64,000 bases of DNA, from positions 854,501-918,500 of the forward strand of contig NZ_CP088247.1 in the NCBI RefSeq assembly GCF_021117295.1, in the 5' to 3' direction. This document shows positions 34,106-42,731 of this stretch, one piece after another. The notes beneath the pieces were generated by a model. The model had not been told where the DNA came from. It did no database searches and saw only the letters and a program-made list of their open reading frames with translations. This DNA is from Methylorubrum sp. B1-46. GTDB taxonomy: Bacteria; Pseudomonadota; Alphaproteobacteria; Rhizobiales; Beijerinckiaceae. Position 1 is the stretch's first letter. Each line of letters begins with the position of its first letter. Made by a program: the position numbers and the translations under genes.

Positions 34106-34972
34106 ATGCGGACGGAAGACGGTCGGACAGCGCCCTTGACCACCCCTCACCTTTCCTTGAACGGGCAGGAGCCCGGCCAAAGCGACGCGATCATTCGCGT
34201 GCGCGATCTCGTGGTCGGCTTCGGCCACCGCACGGTGATGAAGGGGCTCAACCTCGACATCCGCCGCGGCGAAATCCTGGGATTTGTTGGCCCCTCGGGC
34301 CAGGGCAAGTCGGTTCTGACGCGGACCATTCTCGGACTGGTGCCGAAGCGCTCCGGCACGATCGAGATCTTCGGCGAGGACGTGGACGGCCTCACTGTCG
34401 CCCGTCGCCGCCAGTTGGAGCAGCGTTGGGGCGTGCTGTTCCAGCAGGGCGCGCTGTTCTCGGGGCTGACCGTCAAGCAGAACATCCAGATGCCGATGCG
34501 CGAGCATCTGAAGCTCTCCGAGCGCCTGCTCGACGAGTTCGCCCGCCTCAAGATCGAAATGGTCGGCCTCAAGCCGGATGCCGCCGACAAATACCCCTCG
34601 GAACTCTCGGGCGGCATGATCAAGCGCGCGGCACTCGCCCGCTCGCTGGCGCTCGACCCCGAGATCCTGTTCCTCGACGAGCCGACCTCGGGCCTCGACC
34701 CGATCGGCGCGGGCGAGTTCGACGACCTCGTCTCGACCCTGAAGAGGACGCTCGGGCTCACCGTCTTCATGGTGACGCACGATCTCGACAGCCTCTACAC
34801 CGCCTGCGACCGCATCGCGGCGCTCGGCGACGGCCGGATCATCGCGGCAGGGACGATCGAGGAGATGCTGGCGAGCGACCATCCCTGGCTGCGCTCCTAC
34901 TTCCACGGCAAGCGCGCCCGCGCGCTGGCCACGCCGGCTCAGGCCGTGCCGCCGGGTTACGCCCATGCGTAA
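34106..34972 (+). CDS. mlaF: MlaF-like ABC transporter ATPase
   Basis: The 288-residue ATPase shows Walker A GPSGQGKS, Q loop LFQQGALFSGLTV, signature ELSGGMIKRAALARSLA, Walker B EILFLDEPTSGLDP and the switch histidine in MVTHDLDSLYTACDRI. The SGGM form of the signature and LFSGLTV are typical of MlaF rather than importers. It energises the MCE lipid transporter. Spacing of four bases to the permease and a 71-base gap to mlaD place it in the middle of the operon. Confidence 0.93.
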   Translation: MRTEDGRTAPLTTPHLSLNGQEPGQSDAIIRVRDLVVGFGHRTVMKGLNLDIRRGEILGFVGPSGQGKSVLTRTILGLVPKRSGTIEIFGEDVDGLTVARRRQLEQRWGVLFQQGALFSGLTVKQNIQMPMREHLKLSERLLDEFARLKIEMVGLKPDAADKYPSELSGGMIKRAALARSLALDPEILFLDEPTSGLDPIGAGEFDDLVSTLKRTLGLTVFMVTHDLDSLYTACDRIAALGDGRIIAAGTIEEMLASDHPWLRSYFHGKRARALATPAQAVPPGYAHA

Positions 34973-34990
34973 GCCCTCGATGATCGCCCA

Positions 34991-35008
34991 CGGTGCGGTT
35001 GCGCACCG
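34991..35008 (+). other. Intra-operon hairpin between mlaF and mlaD
   Basis: CGGTGCG-GTTG-CGCACCG is a perfect seven-base stem in the 71-base spacer, without a following T-run. It could stabilise or process the message and so set the ratio of ATPase to MCE protein. That role is inference. Confidence 0.35.
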
Positions 35009-35043
35009 CTTCGCCCCTTCGGATCGGATTGAGAGCTGAGCCG

Positions 35044-36126
35044 ATGGAGACTCGCGCAAACTACGTGCTGATCGGCGCCTTCACCATCGGCGTCGTGCTG
35101 GCCGCCTTCGGCTTCGTGTTCTGGCTCCAGGGCGGCTCGCGGGGGCAGGCGACCCAGGCGATCCGCATCGTGTTCTCCGGCTCGGTCGGCGGACTGGCCA
35201 AGGGCTCAACCGTGTCGTTCAACGGCATCAAGGTCGGCGAGGCGCTCGAAGTGCGCCTGCTGCCGCAGGATCCGCGCCGCGTCGTCGCCGTGGTGCAGGT
35301 CGATCCCTCGACCCCCTTGCGCGCCGACACCCGCGCGCGCCTCGATTCCGCGATGCTGACCGGCGTCTCGCAGATCGCGCTCTCGGGCGGCAGCGCCGAC
35401 GCACCGGCGCTCACGCCGGGCTCGGGCGACAAGATGCCGACGATCTTCGCCGATTCGAGCGACATCCAGGACATGATGGCGGCGGCCAAGCAGATCGCGC
35501 AGCGCGCCGACGACGTGCTCCAGCGCCTCGATAAGGTGGTGGCCGGCAACGAGGGCGCGATCAACCGCACGCTGGCCAATGTCGAGGCTTTCTCGAAGAC
35601 GCTGGCGGATGCCGGTCCGTCGATCGCCGGGCTCGTCAAGGCGGTGGACGGCCAGCGCCTCAACCGCGTGATCGAGAACGCCGACACCTTCTCGACCGCG
35701 CTCGCCAATGCGAGCCCCGACATCGAGGCCGGCCTCCATGACGCCCGCGCGCTCGCGGCGAAGCTGAGCGCCTCCGCCGACCGGATCGACGGCGTGCTCA
35801 AGGGCGCCGAAGGCTTCCTCGGTTCCGCCTCCGGCCAGCAGGGATCGGGCACCTTCGCCGAGATCCGCGAGGCGGCGATCTCCGTGCGCGAGGCCGGCAA
35901 GGCCTTCCGCGCGCTCTCGGAGAATCTCGACAAGCGCACCGCCAACATCTCGACGAGCTTCAACCGTCTGTCGGGCACGAGCCGCCGCGAGGTCGAGGCG
36001 CTGTCGACCGACGGCCAGCGCACGCTCAACACCCTGAGCCGCGCCGCCCGCAGCCTGGAGCGCGACCCGTCTCAGGTGATCTTCGGTGGCAAGCCGTCGT
36101 TGCCGGAATACAACGGTGGCCGCTGA
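35044..36126 (+). CDS. mlaD: MlaD/MCE-domain protein
   Basis: The 360-residue protein has one N-terminal membrane helix (YVLIGAFTIGVVLAAFGFVFWL), one MCE domain (about residues 40-120, with VGGLAKGSTVSFNGIKVGEAL and ADTRARLDSAMLTGVSQIAL), and a long helical C-terminus of about 220 residues. That tail should build the needle or tunnel seen in MCE hexamers. It acts in the periplasm and guides lipids between permease and outer membrane. It is preceded by mlaF and followed by a PqiC-like lipoprotein. The ATG at 35044 is the only one that places the helix at the N-terminus. Confidence 0.92.
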   Translation: METRANYVLIGAFTIGVVLAAFGFVFWLQGGSRGQATQAIRIVFSGSVGGLAKGSTVSFNGIKVGEALEVRLLPQDPRRVVAVVQVDPSTPLRADTRARLDSAMLTGVSQIALSGGSADAPALTPGSGDKMPTIFADSSDIQDMMAAAKQIAQRADDVLQRLDKVVAGNEGAINRTLANVEAFSKTLADAGPSIAGLVKAVDGQRLNRVIENADTFSTALANASPDIEAGLHDARALAAKLSASADRIDGVLKGAEGFLGSASGQQGSGTFAEIREAAISVREAGKAFRALSENLDKRTANISTSFNRLSGTSRREVEALSTDGQRTLNTLSRAARSLERDPSQVIFGGKPSLPEYNGGR

Positions 36127-36246
36127 GCGACCCGGATTCGGGAGGATGTGTCGGCACGCACGGCGCAGCTTGAGCGTTGGCGTATGCTCCCGCGTGCTAG
36201 AGGGGGCGTCAGTCTCTCCGACAGCGTATGGACGGTGCCTGAGCGT

Positions 36247-36855
36247 ATGACGCGTCTTTCTCCCTCGCCGGCCCTTCCGGGTCGCCTCCTGCGGGCAGGC
36301 GTCCTGCTCGCGCCGCTGGCGCTCCTCGGCGGCTGCGGCGGCGGCACGCCGCTGACCTTCGACCTCGCCGCCCTGCCGGGGCAGGCCCGCGTCGGCACGG
36401 CCGCGCGCTCCATCGTCGTGTCCGAGCCCGTCGGCCTGCAGCCGATGGAGGCCGACCGCATCATCGTGCGCGAGCCCGGCGGCTCCCTCTCGTTCCTCGG
36501 CGGCGGCCAGTGGGCCGATCGCCTGCCGCGCCTGATCCAGACGCGGGTGATCCAGAGCCTGGAGAATACCGGCCGGCTGCGCTCGGTCTCGCGGCCCAGC
36601 GACAAGGTGCCGTCGGACTATCAGCTCGTCAGCGAGATCCGCGAGTTCGACATCAACTCCGGCACCGGCGAGGCGGTGGTCGACCTCTCGGCCAAGCTGA
36701 TCGCCGAGGGCAGCGGCCGGGTCGTCAACGCCCGCGTCTTCACCGCGCGCGTTCCGGTGCCGAAGGTCGATCCGCAGAGCGCCGCCGCGGGCCTCGACGC
36801 GGCGCTCGGTCAAGTGCTCGCCGACCTCGTGCGCTGGGTGAATTCGAGCCGTTAG
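36247..36855 (+). CDS. ABC-type transport auxiliary lipoprotein (PqiC-like)
   Basis: The 202-residue protein begins with a signal peptide and lipobox, LLAPLALLGGCGGG (cysteine near 30), followed by the auxiliary-lipoprotein domain: TFDLAALPG, SIVVSEPVGLQPMEADRIIV, GGGQWADRLPRLIQTRVIQSLENTG and SDYQLVSEIREFDI. This family sits at the inner face of the outer membrane and completes MCE systems. It follows mlaD by 120 bases, enough for a separate promoter or processed spacer. The methionine at 36247 is chosen because it opens the signal peptide. Confidence 0.88.
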   Translation: MTRLSPSPALPGRLLRAGVLLAPLALLGGCGGGTPLTFDLAALPGQARVGTAARSIVVSEPVGLQPMEADRIIVREPGGSLSFLGGGQWADRLPRLIQTRVIQSLENTGRLRSVSRPSDKVPSDYQLVSEIREFDINSGTGEAVVDLSAKLIAEGSGRVVNARVFTARVPVPKVDPQSAAAGLDAALGQVLADLVRWVNSSR

Positions 36856-36920
36856 CGCATCGGCGTCCCGGTGCAGGTTGGGCCGCGCCGCCCGGTCTCG
36901 AAGGGACTGAACTGGCATCC

Positions 36921-36962
36921 GTCATGGCGAGGCGAAGCCGTGGCAATCCAGGGCTCTGCACC
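36921..36962. repeat. Intergenic palindromic repeat, copy 2 (left half)
   Basis: GTCATGGCGAG, GCGAAGC and CCAGGG occur here in the same order as in the element at 14953-15043. A CGCTTCGCGACGG stretch at 36998-37012 may be the diverged right half. It lies between the convergent PqiC-like and CysQ-like genes and looks like a non-coding dispersed repeat. Confidence 0.5.
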
Positions 36963-37065
36963 GTCCGGAGAGGTCGCCCGCTGAGCCGCACCCGCTCCGC
37001 TTCGCGACGGCGGGCTGTCGAACCCGCGGGGATCGACCGGAAACGGATCGCTCGCCGGTCCGCGA

Positions 37066-37884
37066 TCAGGCGTCCAGGGCCGCCAATGTGGGCCCGCGCA
37101 GGGAAAGCGGCACGGCGATCAGTTCGCCGTGGCGCGGCTCCGGACAATTGTAGACGGCCGGCCGCCCTTTCAGGTCGCAGACCGCCCCGCCCGCCTCGCG
37201 GACGATGAGGTCGGCGGCGGCCAGATCCCAGTCCCGCGCATCCCGCGACACGAGGCCGAGATCGATCCGGCCCTCGGCCACCCGCGCGAGCCGCAGGGCC
37301 AGCGACGGCACCCGCTCGATCACCGTGACCGACGGCCGGGGTCCGAGCCGGGCCGCGCCGTCGAGGAGGCGATCCTGGAACGGCTTCGGACCGGTGACGC
37401 GCGCGCCCTCCAGCCTCTCCTGCGCCGCGACGCGGATGGGCGTTCCGTTGAGGGTCGCGCCCTCGCCCGCCACCGCTTCATAAAATTCGTCCGTCGCCGG
37501 CGCGAAGACGCCGCCGATCACCGGCTCGCCCCGCGACAGCAGCGCCACCGCGATCGACCAATCCGGGTGCCCGGACAGGAAGGCGCGGGTGCCGTCGATC
37601 GGATCGACGATCCAGACCAAGTCGTGGCCGAGCCGCACCGGATCATCGCTGGTCTCCTCTGAGAGCCAGGCGGCCCGCGGCTCGATCTGCGACAGGCGCA
37701 CCTTGAGGAAGGCGTCCACGGCGACGTCGGCCTCGGTGACCGGTGAGCCGCCGGCCTTCGACCAGACCCGCGCGCTCGTGTGCTCTCCTTTCCGGAAGGA
37801 GGGCAGCGCGAGCGCGGCGGCCTCCCGCATCGCGTCGTGCAGCACGGGCCGCAGCGCCGCGAAGGAGGATGTCGTCTGGGTCAT
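37066..37884 (-). CDS. CysQ-like 3'(2'),5'-bisphosphate nucleotidase / inositol monophosphatase family
   Basis: The 272-residue enzyme has the metal-binding IMPase motifs GGSPVTEADVAVD, WLSEET, WIVDPIDGTRAFLSG and DARDWDLAAADLIVREAGG. The pattern matches alphaproteobacterial CysQ proteins that hydrolyse PAP formed during sulfate assimilation and transfer. Inositol phosphate or histidinol phosphate activity cannot be excluded. It is cytoplasmic and stands alone on the minus strand with no sulfate genes nearby. Confidence 0.85.
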   Translation of the reverse strand: MTQTTSSFAALRPVLHDAMREAAALALPSFRKGEHTSARVWSKAGGSPVTEADVAVDAFLKVRLSQIEPRAAWLSEETSDDPVRLGHDLVWIVDPIDGTRAFLSGHPDWSIAVALLSRGEPVIGGVFAPATDEFYEAVAGEGATLNGTPIRVAAQERLEGARVTGPKPFQDRLLDGAARLGPRPSVTVIERVPSLALRLARVAEGRIDLGLVSRDARDWDLAAADLIVREAGGAVCDLKGRPAVYNCPEPRHGELIAVPLSLRGPTLAALDA

Positions 37885-38248
37885 GGATCCGGTCGGAGCC
37901 GTTCGTGCGAGGCCGGCCTCATGCCGATTGAACGGCGCCGACGCCCCTTCGTTCTAGGGCATCGATCGGAAAAGTGGCCATCGGTTTTCGGAAACGCAGC
38001 GATGCAAAGCCGGTTGCGGCACGCCGCGGACGGTTCGAGGCCGCGCCGCGACGGTCCCGGCGGTAAACGAGGTTACCAGCATTTCTACCAATCCCGGCAA
38101 GGGTCCGTTGAGCATCCGACAGGCTTCAGCTCGATCCACGAACGCTTAACGCTCACTCTTAAGGCGCCTTGGGGGAGACGACTGGCACTGTGCTTGTCAG
38201 ATCAGCGCGTCCGACAGAGACCGCGACACGGGATAGGGCGTCGAACCG
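37885..38248. other. Gene-free spacer between divergent genes
   Basis: This 364-base spacer separates the starts of the CysQ-like gene and the DUF6101-like gene. It contains a palindromic mosaic element at 37954-38007, listed separately. No promoter is certain. Confidence 0.5.
37954..38007. repeat. Rhizobial-type palindromic intergenic element
   Basis: The outer arms GCATCG (37959) and CGATGC (38000) enclose CGGAAAAGTGG and CGGTTTTCGG, which pair with each other. The string CTAGGGCAT-CGGAAAAGTGG-CGGTTTTCGG-CGATGC is the layout of the short palindromes repeated hundreds of times in Rhizobiales genomes. It is a non-coding mosaic unit. Confidence 0.65.
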
Positions 38249-38749
38249 ATGATGACTTTCGAGATCGCGAATCTGAACTGTCGGCCCGGCTGCGATGAGG
38301 CCAACACGCAGAGCATCGAGGCCCCTGTGATGCTGCTGCCGGCTCTCGGCGCGACCTATGGCAGCGGCAAGCTCGCCGGCGTGGCCCTGTCCTTCGCCGA
38401 CGACGCGGCCGATGCCTGCGGCGAGGATCGATTCGCCCTGCTCCTCATCGACGGCGAGAGCGAGGTGGCGATGCGGCTCGGACCGTTCCCCGAGGAGGAT
38501 GTCGTGGCGGTGTGGCGCGACATCTCGGCCAAGGGTGGCCTGACCCGCATGCTCCTGCGCGAGGACGGCGACATCGTCCCGGTCTCGCAGCAGCTCGGCC
38601 CGGTCGTGCTCGGCAAGGGCCGCCAGCGGCGGCGCCACGCCGCGCTCAGTGGACGCCGCCCGCGCTTCCTCGTGCGGCGCAAGACCGCCCGCCTCCCGGC
38701 CCGGCCCTGCATTCACCGGGGCGAGAGCGAGATCATTTCGCGCGGCTGA
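38249..38749 (+). CDS. DUF6101-like protein
   Basis: The 166-residue protein has a beta-rich body (VMLLPALGATYGSGKLAGVALSF, ALLLIDGESEVAMRLGPFPEEDVVAVWRDI) and a basic C-terminus, RQRRRHAALSGRRPRFLVRRK, ending IHRGESEIISRG. That ending, with HRGE-x-EII, is what I recall of the alphaproteobacterial DUF6101 family, whose function is unknown. No signal peptide or membrane helix is present. Two ATG codons in a row start the frame. It converges with the RMF-like gene. Confidence 0.65.
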   Translation: MMTFEIANLNCRPGCDEANTQSIEAPVMLLPALGATYGSGKLAGVALSFADDAADACGEDRFALLLIDGESEVAMRLGPFPEEDVVAVWRDISAKGGLTRMLLREDGDIVPVSQQLGPVVLGKGRQRRRHAALSGRRPRFLVRRKTARLPARPCIHRGESEIISRG

Positions 38750-38788
38750 GGCGCTGTCCCGCTCCAGCTATGTCTACAGCCGGCTTCG

Positions 38789-38977
38789 TCAGCCCTTGTC
38801 GAGCGGACCGTCCGGAGCGCGGTCGGCCGGGGCACCGTTGTAGCCCTCGAACCATTCTGTGCGCTCGGGAGAGTTCGGCGGATAGGGGCATGCGTCGCGC
38901 GGGCGTCCCTGGCTGCGGGCACGAGCGCCTTCCGCGATCGGATCGGCGGGGGGTCGGTGCGGATCTGTCTCACTCAT
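38789..38977 (-). CDS. Small RMF/CrpP-like protein
   Basis: The product is 62 residues. IAEGARARSQGRPRDACPYPPNSPERTEWFEGY... can be aligned with ribosome modulation factor from E. coli: the A-x2-G-x2-A-x3-GR lead, the ACPYP core, R-x2-W, and G-Y/W. RMF binds 70S ribosomes and promotes dimerisation in stationary phase, while related CrpP proteins have other roles. The ATG at 38977 (MSETDPHRPP) lies 43 bases after the ubiA stop and a GTG at 39013 is possible. It probably shares the ubiA message. Identification rests on a short motif. Confidence 0.62.
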   Translation of the reverse strand: MSETDPHRPPADPIAEGARARSQGRPRDACPYPPNSPERTEWFEGYNGAPADRAPDGPLDKG

Positions 38978-39020
38978 GCGACCGGATATGGCGCGCGGGC
39001 AGGGCTCCGCCACGGCCGGA

Positions 39021-39971
39021 TCAGCGCAGACCCTGCCACAGCGCGTCGGCGGCCAGCCCTGCGAATAGGATGAGGCCCGCGTCGCGGTTCGAGCGGAACA
39101 GTGCCAGGGCGCGCGCGCCGTCGCGCTCGGAGAGCTGCATGACCTGCCGGGCGAGATGGGTGGCGAACAGTCCGAGCCCGAGCCAGCTCAAAGGCCCGGC
39201 CCCGGCGCCGACCAGCGCCGGCACGAACAGGACGACGGTGCCCGCGTAGCAGAGCCCGACCGCGCGGCGCAGCCCCGCCCCGAACAGCCGGGCCGAGGAG
39301 TGGATGCCGACGATCTCGTCGTCCTCGATGTCCTGGACCGCGTAGATCGTGTCGTAGCCGACGATCCAGAGGATCGTGCCCGCGTAGAGCCATAGGGCCG
39401 GCGCGTCGAGGCGGCCGAACACGGCGACCCAGCCCATCAGCGCGCCCCAGCCGAAGGCGAGGCCGAGCACCGCCTGCGGCATCGGCATCACTCGCTTCAT
39501 GAACGGGTAGATCGCCACCGGCGCCAGCGAGAGCACGCCGACGAGGATCGCGGTCGCATTGAATTGCAGCAGCACCGCAAGGCCGACCAGCGCCTGCGCC
39601 ACGAGGAAGGCGGCGGCTTGGCGCGTCGTCACCTGCCCCGAGGGCAGCGGGCGCGAGCGGGTGCGCTCGACCTGCGCATCGAACTTGCGGTCAGCAATGT
39701 CGTTGTAGGTCGAGCCGGCGCCGCGCATCGCCACGGCGCCGATGAGGAACAGCACGAGGTGGCCGGGATGGGGTCCGGGATTGCCGGCGGCGATGGCAGC
39801 GAGCGCCGCCGACCACCAGCACGGCAGCAGCAGCAGCCACCAGCCGATCGGTCGCTCGATCCGGGCGAGCCGCAGATAGGGCCGCGCCGCCGCCGGCGCG
39901 AGCCGGTCGGCCCAATGGCCGGCGACCGCGTCGGCGACGCGGCCGGAGCCGGGCTCGGACGGAGAGGGCAA
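39021..39971 (-). CDS. ubiA: 4-hydroxybenzoate polyprenyltransferase
   Basis: UbiA attaches the polyprenyl side chain to 4-hydroxybenzoate in ubiquinone synthesis. The 316-residue membrane protein has both aspartate-rich motifs, NDIADRKFDAQVERTRSRP (first) and YAVQDIEDDEIVGIHSSARLFG (second), with about eight membrane helices between and after them, starting at RPIGWWLLLLPCWWSA. The N-terminal 30 residues are soluble. Alphaproteobacteria make Q10, so decaprenyl is the likely donor. A small RMF-like gene follows on the same strand. Confidence 0.93.
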   Translation of the reverse strand: MPSPSEPGSGRVADAVAGHWADRLAPAAARPYLRLARIERPIGWWLLLLPCWWSAALAAIAAGNPGPHPGHLVLFLIGAVAMRGAGSTYNDIADRKFDAQVERTRSRPLPSGQVTTRQAAAFLVAQALVGLAVLLQFNATAILVGVLSLAPVAIYPFMKRVMPMPQAVLGLAFGWGALMGWVAVFGRLDAPALWLYAGTILWIVGYDTIYAVQDIEDDEIVGIHSSARLFGAGLRRAVGLCYAGTVVLFVPALVGAGAGPLSWLGLGLFATHLARQVMQLSERDGARALALFRSNRDAGLILFAGLAADALWQGLR

Positions 39972-40006
39972 GAGTGCAGCGGCGCCGGCGGGTTAGAGCG
40001 CGCCGC

Positions 40007-40618
40007 TCAAAGCGCGCCCTGGGGCATGCGGAACGAGCCGGACAGGCCAGGGCCGCCCAGCAGGCCGCCGCCACCGCCGCCGTTCTGCGCCTGGGCCTTG
40101 GCCTGGGCTTCCATCTTCGAGGCCTGGGCGGCGATGCCGCAGACCTTGGTGCGGATCGTCGCGACCTTGTTGTGGTCGGCCTTGAAGCCTTCCGAGAACG
40201 AATCGGGGATCGAGCACCATTCCTTGTTGGCGGTGATCCACTTGATGCCGGTGGTGCCGTTGGCCTGAAGCTGGCCGAACAGGGAGCAGGCCTCCTGCGG
40301 CGTCATCTTCTTCTTGGAGTTCGAAGCCGAGTTGGCCTTGGCCACGAGGTTCTTGCGCTCGATCAGCGTCTTCTGGATCGCGCCGCAATCGGTGCCCGCC
40401 TGCTGCGGCACGGACTGGGCGGGCGCGGCCGGGGCCATCGGCGCGGGGATGCTCATCGGCGCGGCGGCCGATGGCGCGGGCTCGGCGGGGGTATCCATCG
40501 ACGGCAGCGGCATGCCACCCATGCCGCCCATGCCCTGGGCCACAGCCGGCCCGGCCAGCAGGACAAGGCCGAGCAGAGCGGCGGCGGTCTTCGTCGGTGC
40601 AGTTATCCTGGCAGACAT
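40007..40618 (-). CDS. Periplasmic hypothetical protein with Met/Gly/Pro-rich N-terminus
   Basis: The product is 203 residues. The signal peptide (KTAAALLGLVLLAGPAVAQG) is followed by a flexible Met/Gly/Pro/Ala stretch (GMGGMGGMPLPSMDTP) and a helical domain with four cysteines (TDCGAIQKTLIER, EACSLFGQL, EWCSIPDSF, KVCGIAAQA), which could make two disulfides. The end is Gly-rich. I do not recognise the family, but the WCxIP segment and cysteine spacing look conserved. The ATG at 40618 is chosen from the signal peptide. The gene lies just upstream of ubiA on the same strand. Confidence 0.7.
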   Translation of the reverse strand: MSARITAPTKTAAALLGLVLLAGPAVAQGMGGMGGMPLPSMDTPAEPAPSAAAPMSIPAPMAPAAPAQSVPQQAGTDCGAIQKTLIERKNLVAKANSASNSKKKMTPQEACSLFGQLQANGTTGIKWITANKEWCSIPDSFSEGFKADHNKVATIRTKVCGIAAQASKMEAQAKAQAQNGGGGGGLLGGPGLSGSFRMPQGAL

Positions 40619-40932
40619 TCGGCCCGGTCCTTCTCCCCGCATGCCGCGACGGGTGTGCCCCCGATCCCGCAGCGCCTCCCCGGCGCGCCCCCCGGCGCTT
40701 GACGCGACGGGGCCGGCGGGGAGGCTTGAACGTGTTTCGATGCGGCAGTCTTCTGCGCACGGGATTGTGGCGCCAATGGTGCGTTCCGCCGCTGCGGGAC
40801 TGCGGGCGTGGGAAACACTTCGAAACCCGCTGCACGTGGCATTTTCGCACCACCCGCCACGAGGGGCCGCACGGGATCCGATTGACAGCCGATGGCGGCC
40901 ACGCGACGAGACCGTCCTGTCTGCGAGAGACC
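40619..40932. promoter_or_regulatory. Divergent spacer before rsmE
   Basis: This 314-base spacer holds the promoters of the minus-strand periplasmic protein and of rsmE. I could not pick out convincing -35/-10 pairs or repeats. Confidence 0.3.
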
Positions 40933-41685
40933 ATGGCCGCCTACGACTTCACCGCCCCGCGCCTGTTCGTCGAAGCGGATCTGGCGGAAGGACTCGTCCT
41001 GCCGCTGGAGCGGGCGCAGGCGAACTATCTGCTCACCGTGCTGCGCCGCGCCGAGGGCGAGCCCGTCCTGCTGTTCAACGGGCGCGACGGCGAGTGGCGC
41101 GCCGAGATCGTGCCGCAGGGCCGCAAGAGCGCGGATCTGCGGGTCGTGGCACAGACCCGGCCGCAGCCGGCTCCGGCCGACCTGCACTACCTGTTCGCGC
41201 CCCTGAAGACTGGCCGGCTCGACTACGTGGCGCAGAAGGCGGTGGAGATGGGGGCCGGTCGCCTCCAGCCGGTCTTCACCCGCTTCACCCAAGGCGAGCG
41301 GATCAAGCTCGACCGGCTCCAGGCCAACGCGATCGAGGCGGCCGAGCAGTGCGGCATTCTCGCGATCCCCGACATCGGCGAGCCGGACCGGCTGCCGGCC
41401 TGCCTCGGCGCGCTCGCGCCCGAGCGCCTGCTCGTGTTCTGCGACGAGGACGCGCCCGTCACCGATCCGGTGGCAGCCCTGCGCGGGGCGGCCGACCCGG
41501 CCAAACCGCCGCCGCTCGCCGTTCTGGTCGGCCCCGAGGGCGGGTTCCACGCCGAGGAGCGCGCCCTGATCGCGGCCCGCCCCAACACGGTCGCCCTCTC
41601 GCTCGGTCCGCGCATCCTGCGAGCGGATACGGCGGCCGTGGCGGTGATGGCGCTGGTGCAGGCGGTGCTCGGCGACGCGCGGTGA
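40933..41685 (+). CDS. rsmE: 16S rRNA (uracil1498-N3)-methyltransferase
   Basis: RsmE methylates U1498 of 16S rRNA with S-adenosylmethionine. The 250-residue product has the PUA-like N-domain (YLLTVLRRAEGEPVLLFNG) and the SPOUT knot: LFAPLKTGRLDYVAQKAVEMG, EAAEQCGILAIPDIGEP, VLVGPEGGFHAEERALI, and LGPRILRADTAAVAVMALVQ. All are family signatures. The ATG at 40933 (MAAYDFTAPRLFVE) fits the usual start. The asparaginase gene follows after 29 bases on the same strand. Confidence 0.95.
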   Translation: MAAYDFTAPRLFVEADLAEGLVLPLERAQANYLLTVLRRAEGEPVLLFNGRDGEWRAEIVPQGRKSADLRVVAQTRPQPAPADLHYLFAPLKTGRLDYVAQKAVEMGAGRLQPVFTRFTQGERIKLDRLQANAIEAAEQCGILAIPDIGEPDRLPACLGALAPERLLVFCDEDAPVTDPVAALRGAADPAKPPPLAVLVGPEGGFHAEERALIAARPNTVALSLGPRILRADTAAVAVMALVQAVLGDAR

Positions 41686-41714
41686 CCCGGCCCGCTTCGA
41701 GGATGTCTTAAAGA

Positions 41715-42731
41715 ATGACGCTGCCCCGCATCCTCCTCCTGTCCCTGGGCGGGACGATCACCATGACCCGGAGCCTTGAGGGGGGGATCGTGCCGACGCT
41801 GACGGCGGCCGACCTCGCCGCCTCGGTGCCGGGACTTTCCGCGGTGGCGCGGATCGAGACGTTCTCCCCCCTGCGCCGGCCGAGCGCGGGACTCACCCTC
41901 GACGACCTGATCGGCGTGGCGCGCACGCTCGACGAGCGCCTCGCAGGTGATTGCGACGGCGCCGTGGTGATCCAGGGCACCGACACGATCGAGGAGACCG
42001 CGTTCGTCCTCGACACTCTGATTGCCGGCAACAAGCCCGTCGTCGTCACCGGAGCGATGCGCGGGCCGGAGAGCGCCGGGGCGGACGGGCCGGGCAACCT
42101 GCTGGCCGCGACCATCGTCGCGGGGAGCCCGGCGGCGCGGGGGCTCGGCGTGCTCGCCGTCCTCAACGACGAGATCCACGCCGCCCGCCTCGTACAGAAG
42201 GCCCACACCGCCCTCCCCTCGTCCTTCCGCTCGCCGCTGGCCGGCCCGCTCGGCCTCGTGATCGAGGGTGAGGCCCGGATCTTCTTGCGCCCGCAACGGG
42301 CCCCCGTCGTCGCCGGATCGTTGGGCGACGAACCGGTCCCTGTGGCGCTCCTGAAGATGGGCATCGGCGACGACGGGCGCCTGCTCGCCGCCCTGCCGGA
42401 CCTCGGCTTCCGAGGCGTCGTGATCGAGGGGATGGGCGCGGGCCACGTCCCGGAGCCCCTTGCCGAGATCATCTCCGGCCTGGTCGAGCGGATTCCCGTC
42501 ATCCTCGCCTCACGCGCGGAGACGGGCCCTGTGTTCTCGCGCACATACGGTTATCCCGGTGGCGAGATCGATTTGCTCGCCCGCGGCGTGCTCTCGGCCG
42601 GCATCCTGTCGGGGGTGAAGGCGCGGCTGCTGCTCCAGATCCTCCTTCGGGCCGGCGTCGATCGGGCGGTCTACGCCCCATACTTCGCGGATTCCGGACC
42701 ACCGGGTTTGGCGCCGCAAACAGAAGCTTGA
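41715..42731 (+). CDS. L-asparaginase / amidohydrolase of the asparaginase family
   Basis: The 338-residue enzyme has the two catalytic threonine motifs, LLSLGGTITM (near residue 12) and VIQGTDTIEETAFVL (near 88), and VVVTGAMRGPESAGADGPGN, with the C-terminal SRAETGPVF and AGILSGVKARLLLQ segments. It hydrolyses asparagine, or a related amide, to aspartate and ammonia. There is no signal peptide, so this is a cytoplasmic type. It follows rsmE by 29 bases and precedes gshA by 155 bases. Confidence 0.88.
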   Translation: MTLPRILLLSLGGTITMTRSLEGGIVPTLTAADLAASVPGLSAVARIETFSPLRRPSAGLTLDDLIGVARTLDERLAGDCDGAVVIQGTDTIEETAFVLDTLIAGNKPVVVTGAMRGPESAGADGPGNLLAATIVAGSPAARGLGVLAVLNDEIHAARLVQKAHTALPSSFRSPLAGPLGLVIEGEARIFLRPQRAPVVAGSLGDEPVPVALLKMGIGDDGRLLAALPDLGFRGVVIEGMGAGHVPEPLAEIISGLVERIPVILASRAETGPVFSRTYGYPGGEIDLLARGVLSAGILSGVKARLLLQILLRAGVDRAVYAPYFADSGPPGLAPQTEA

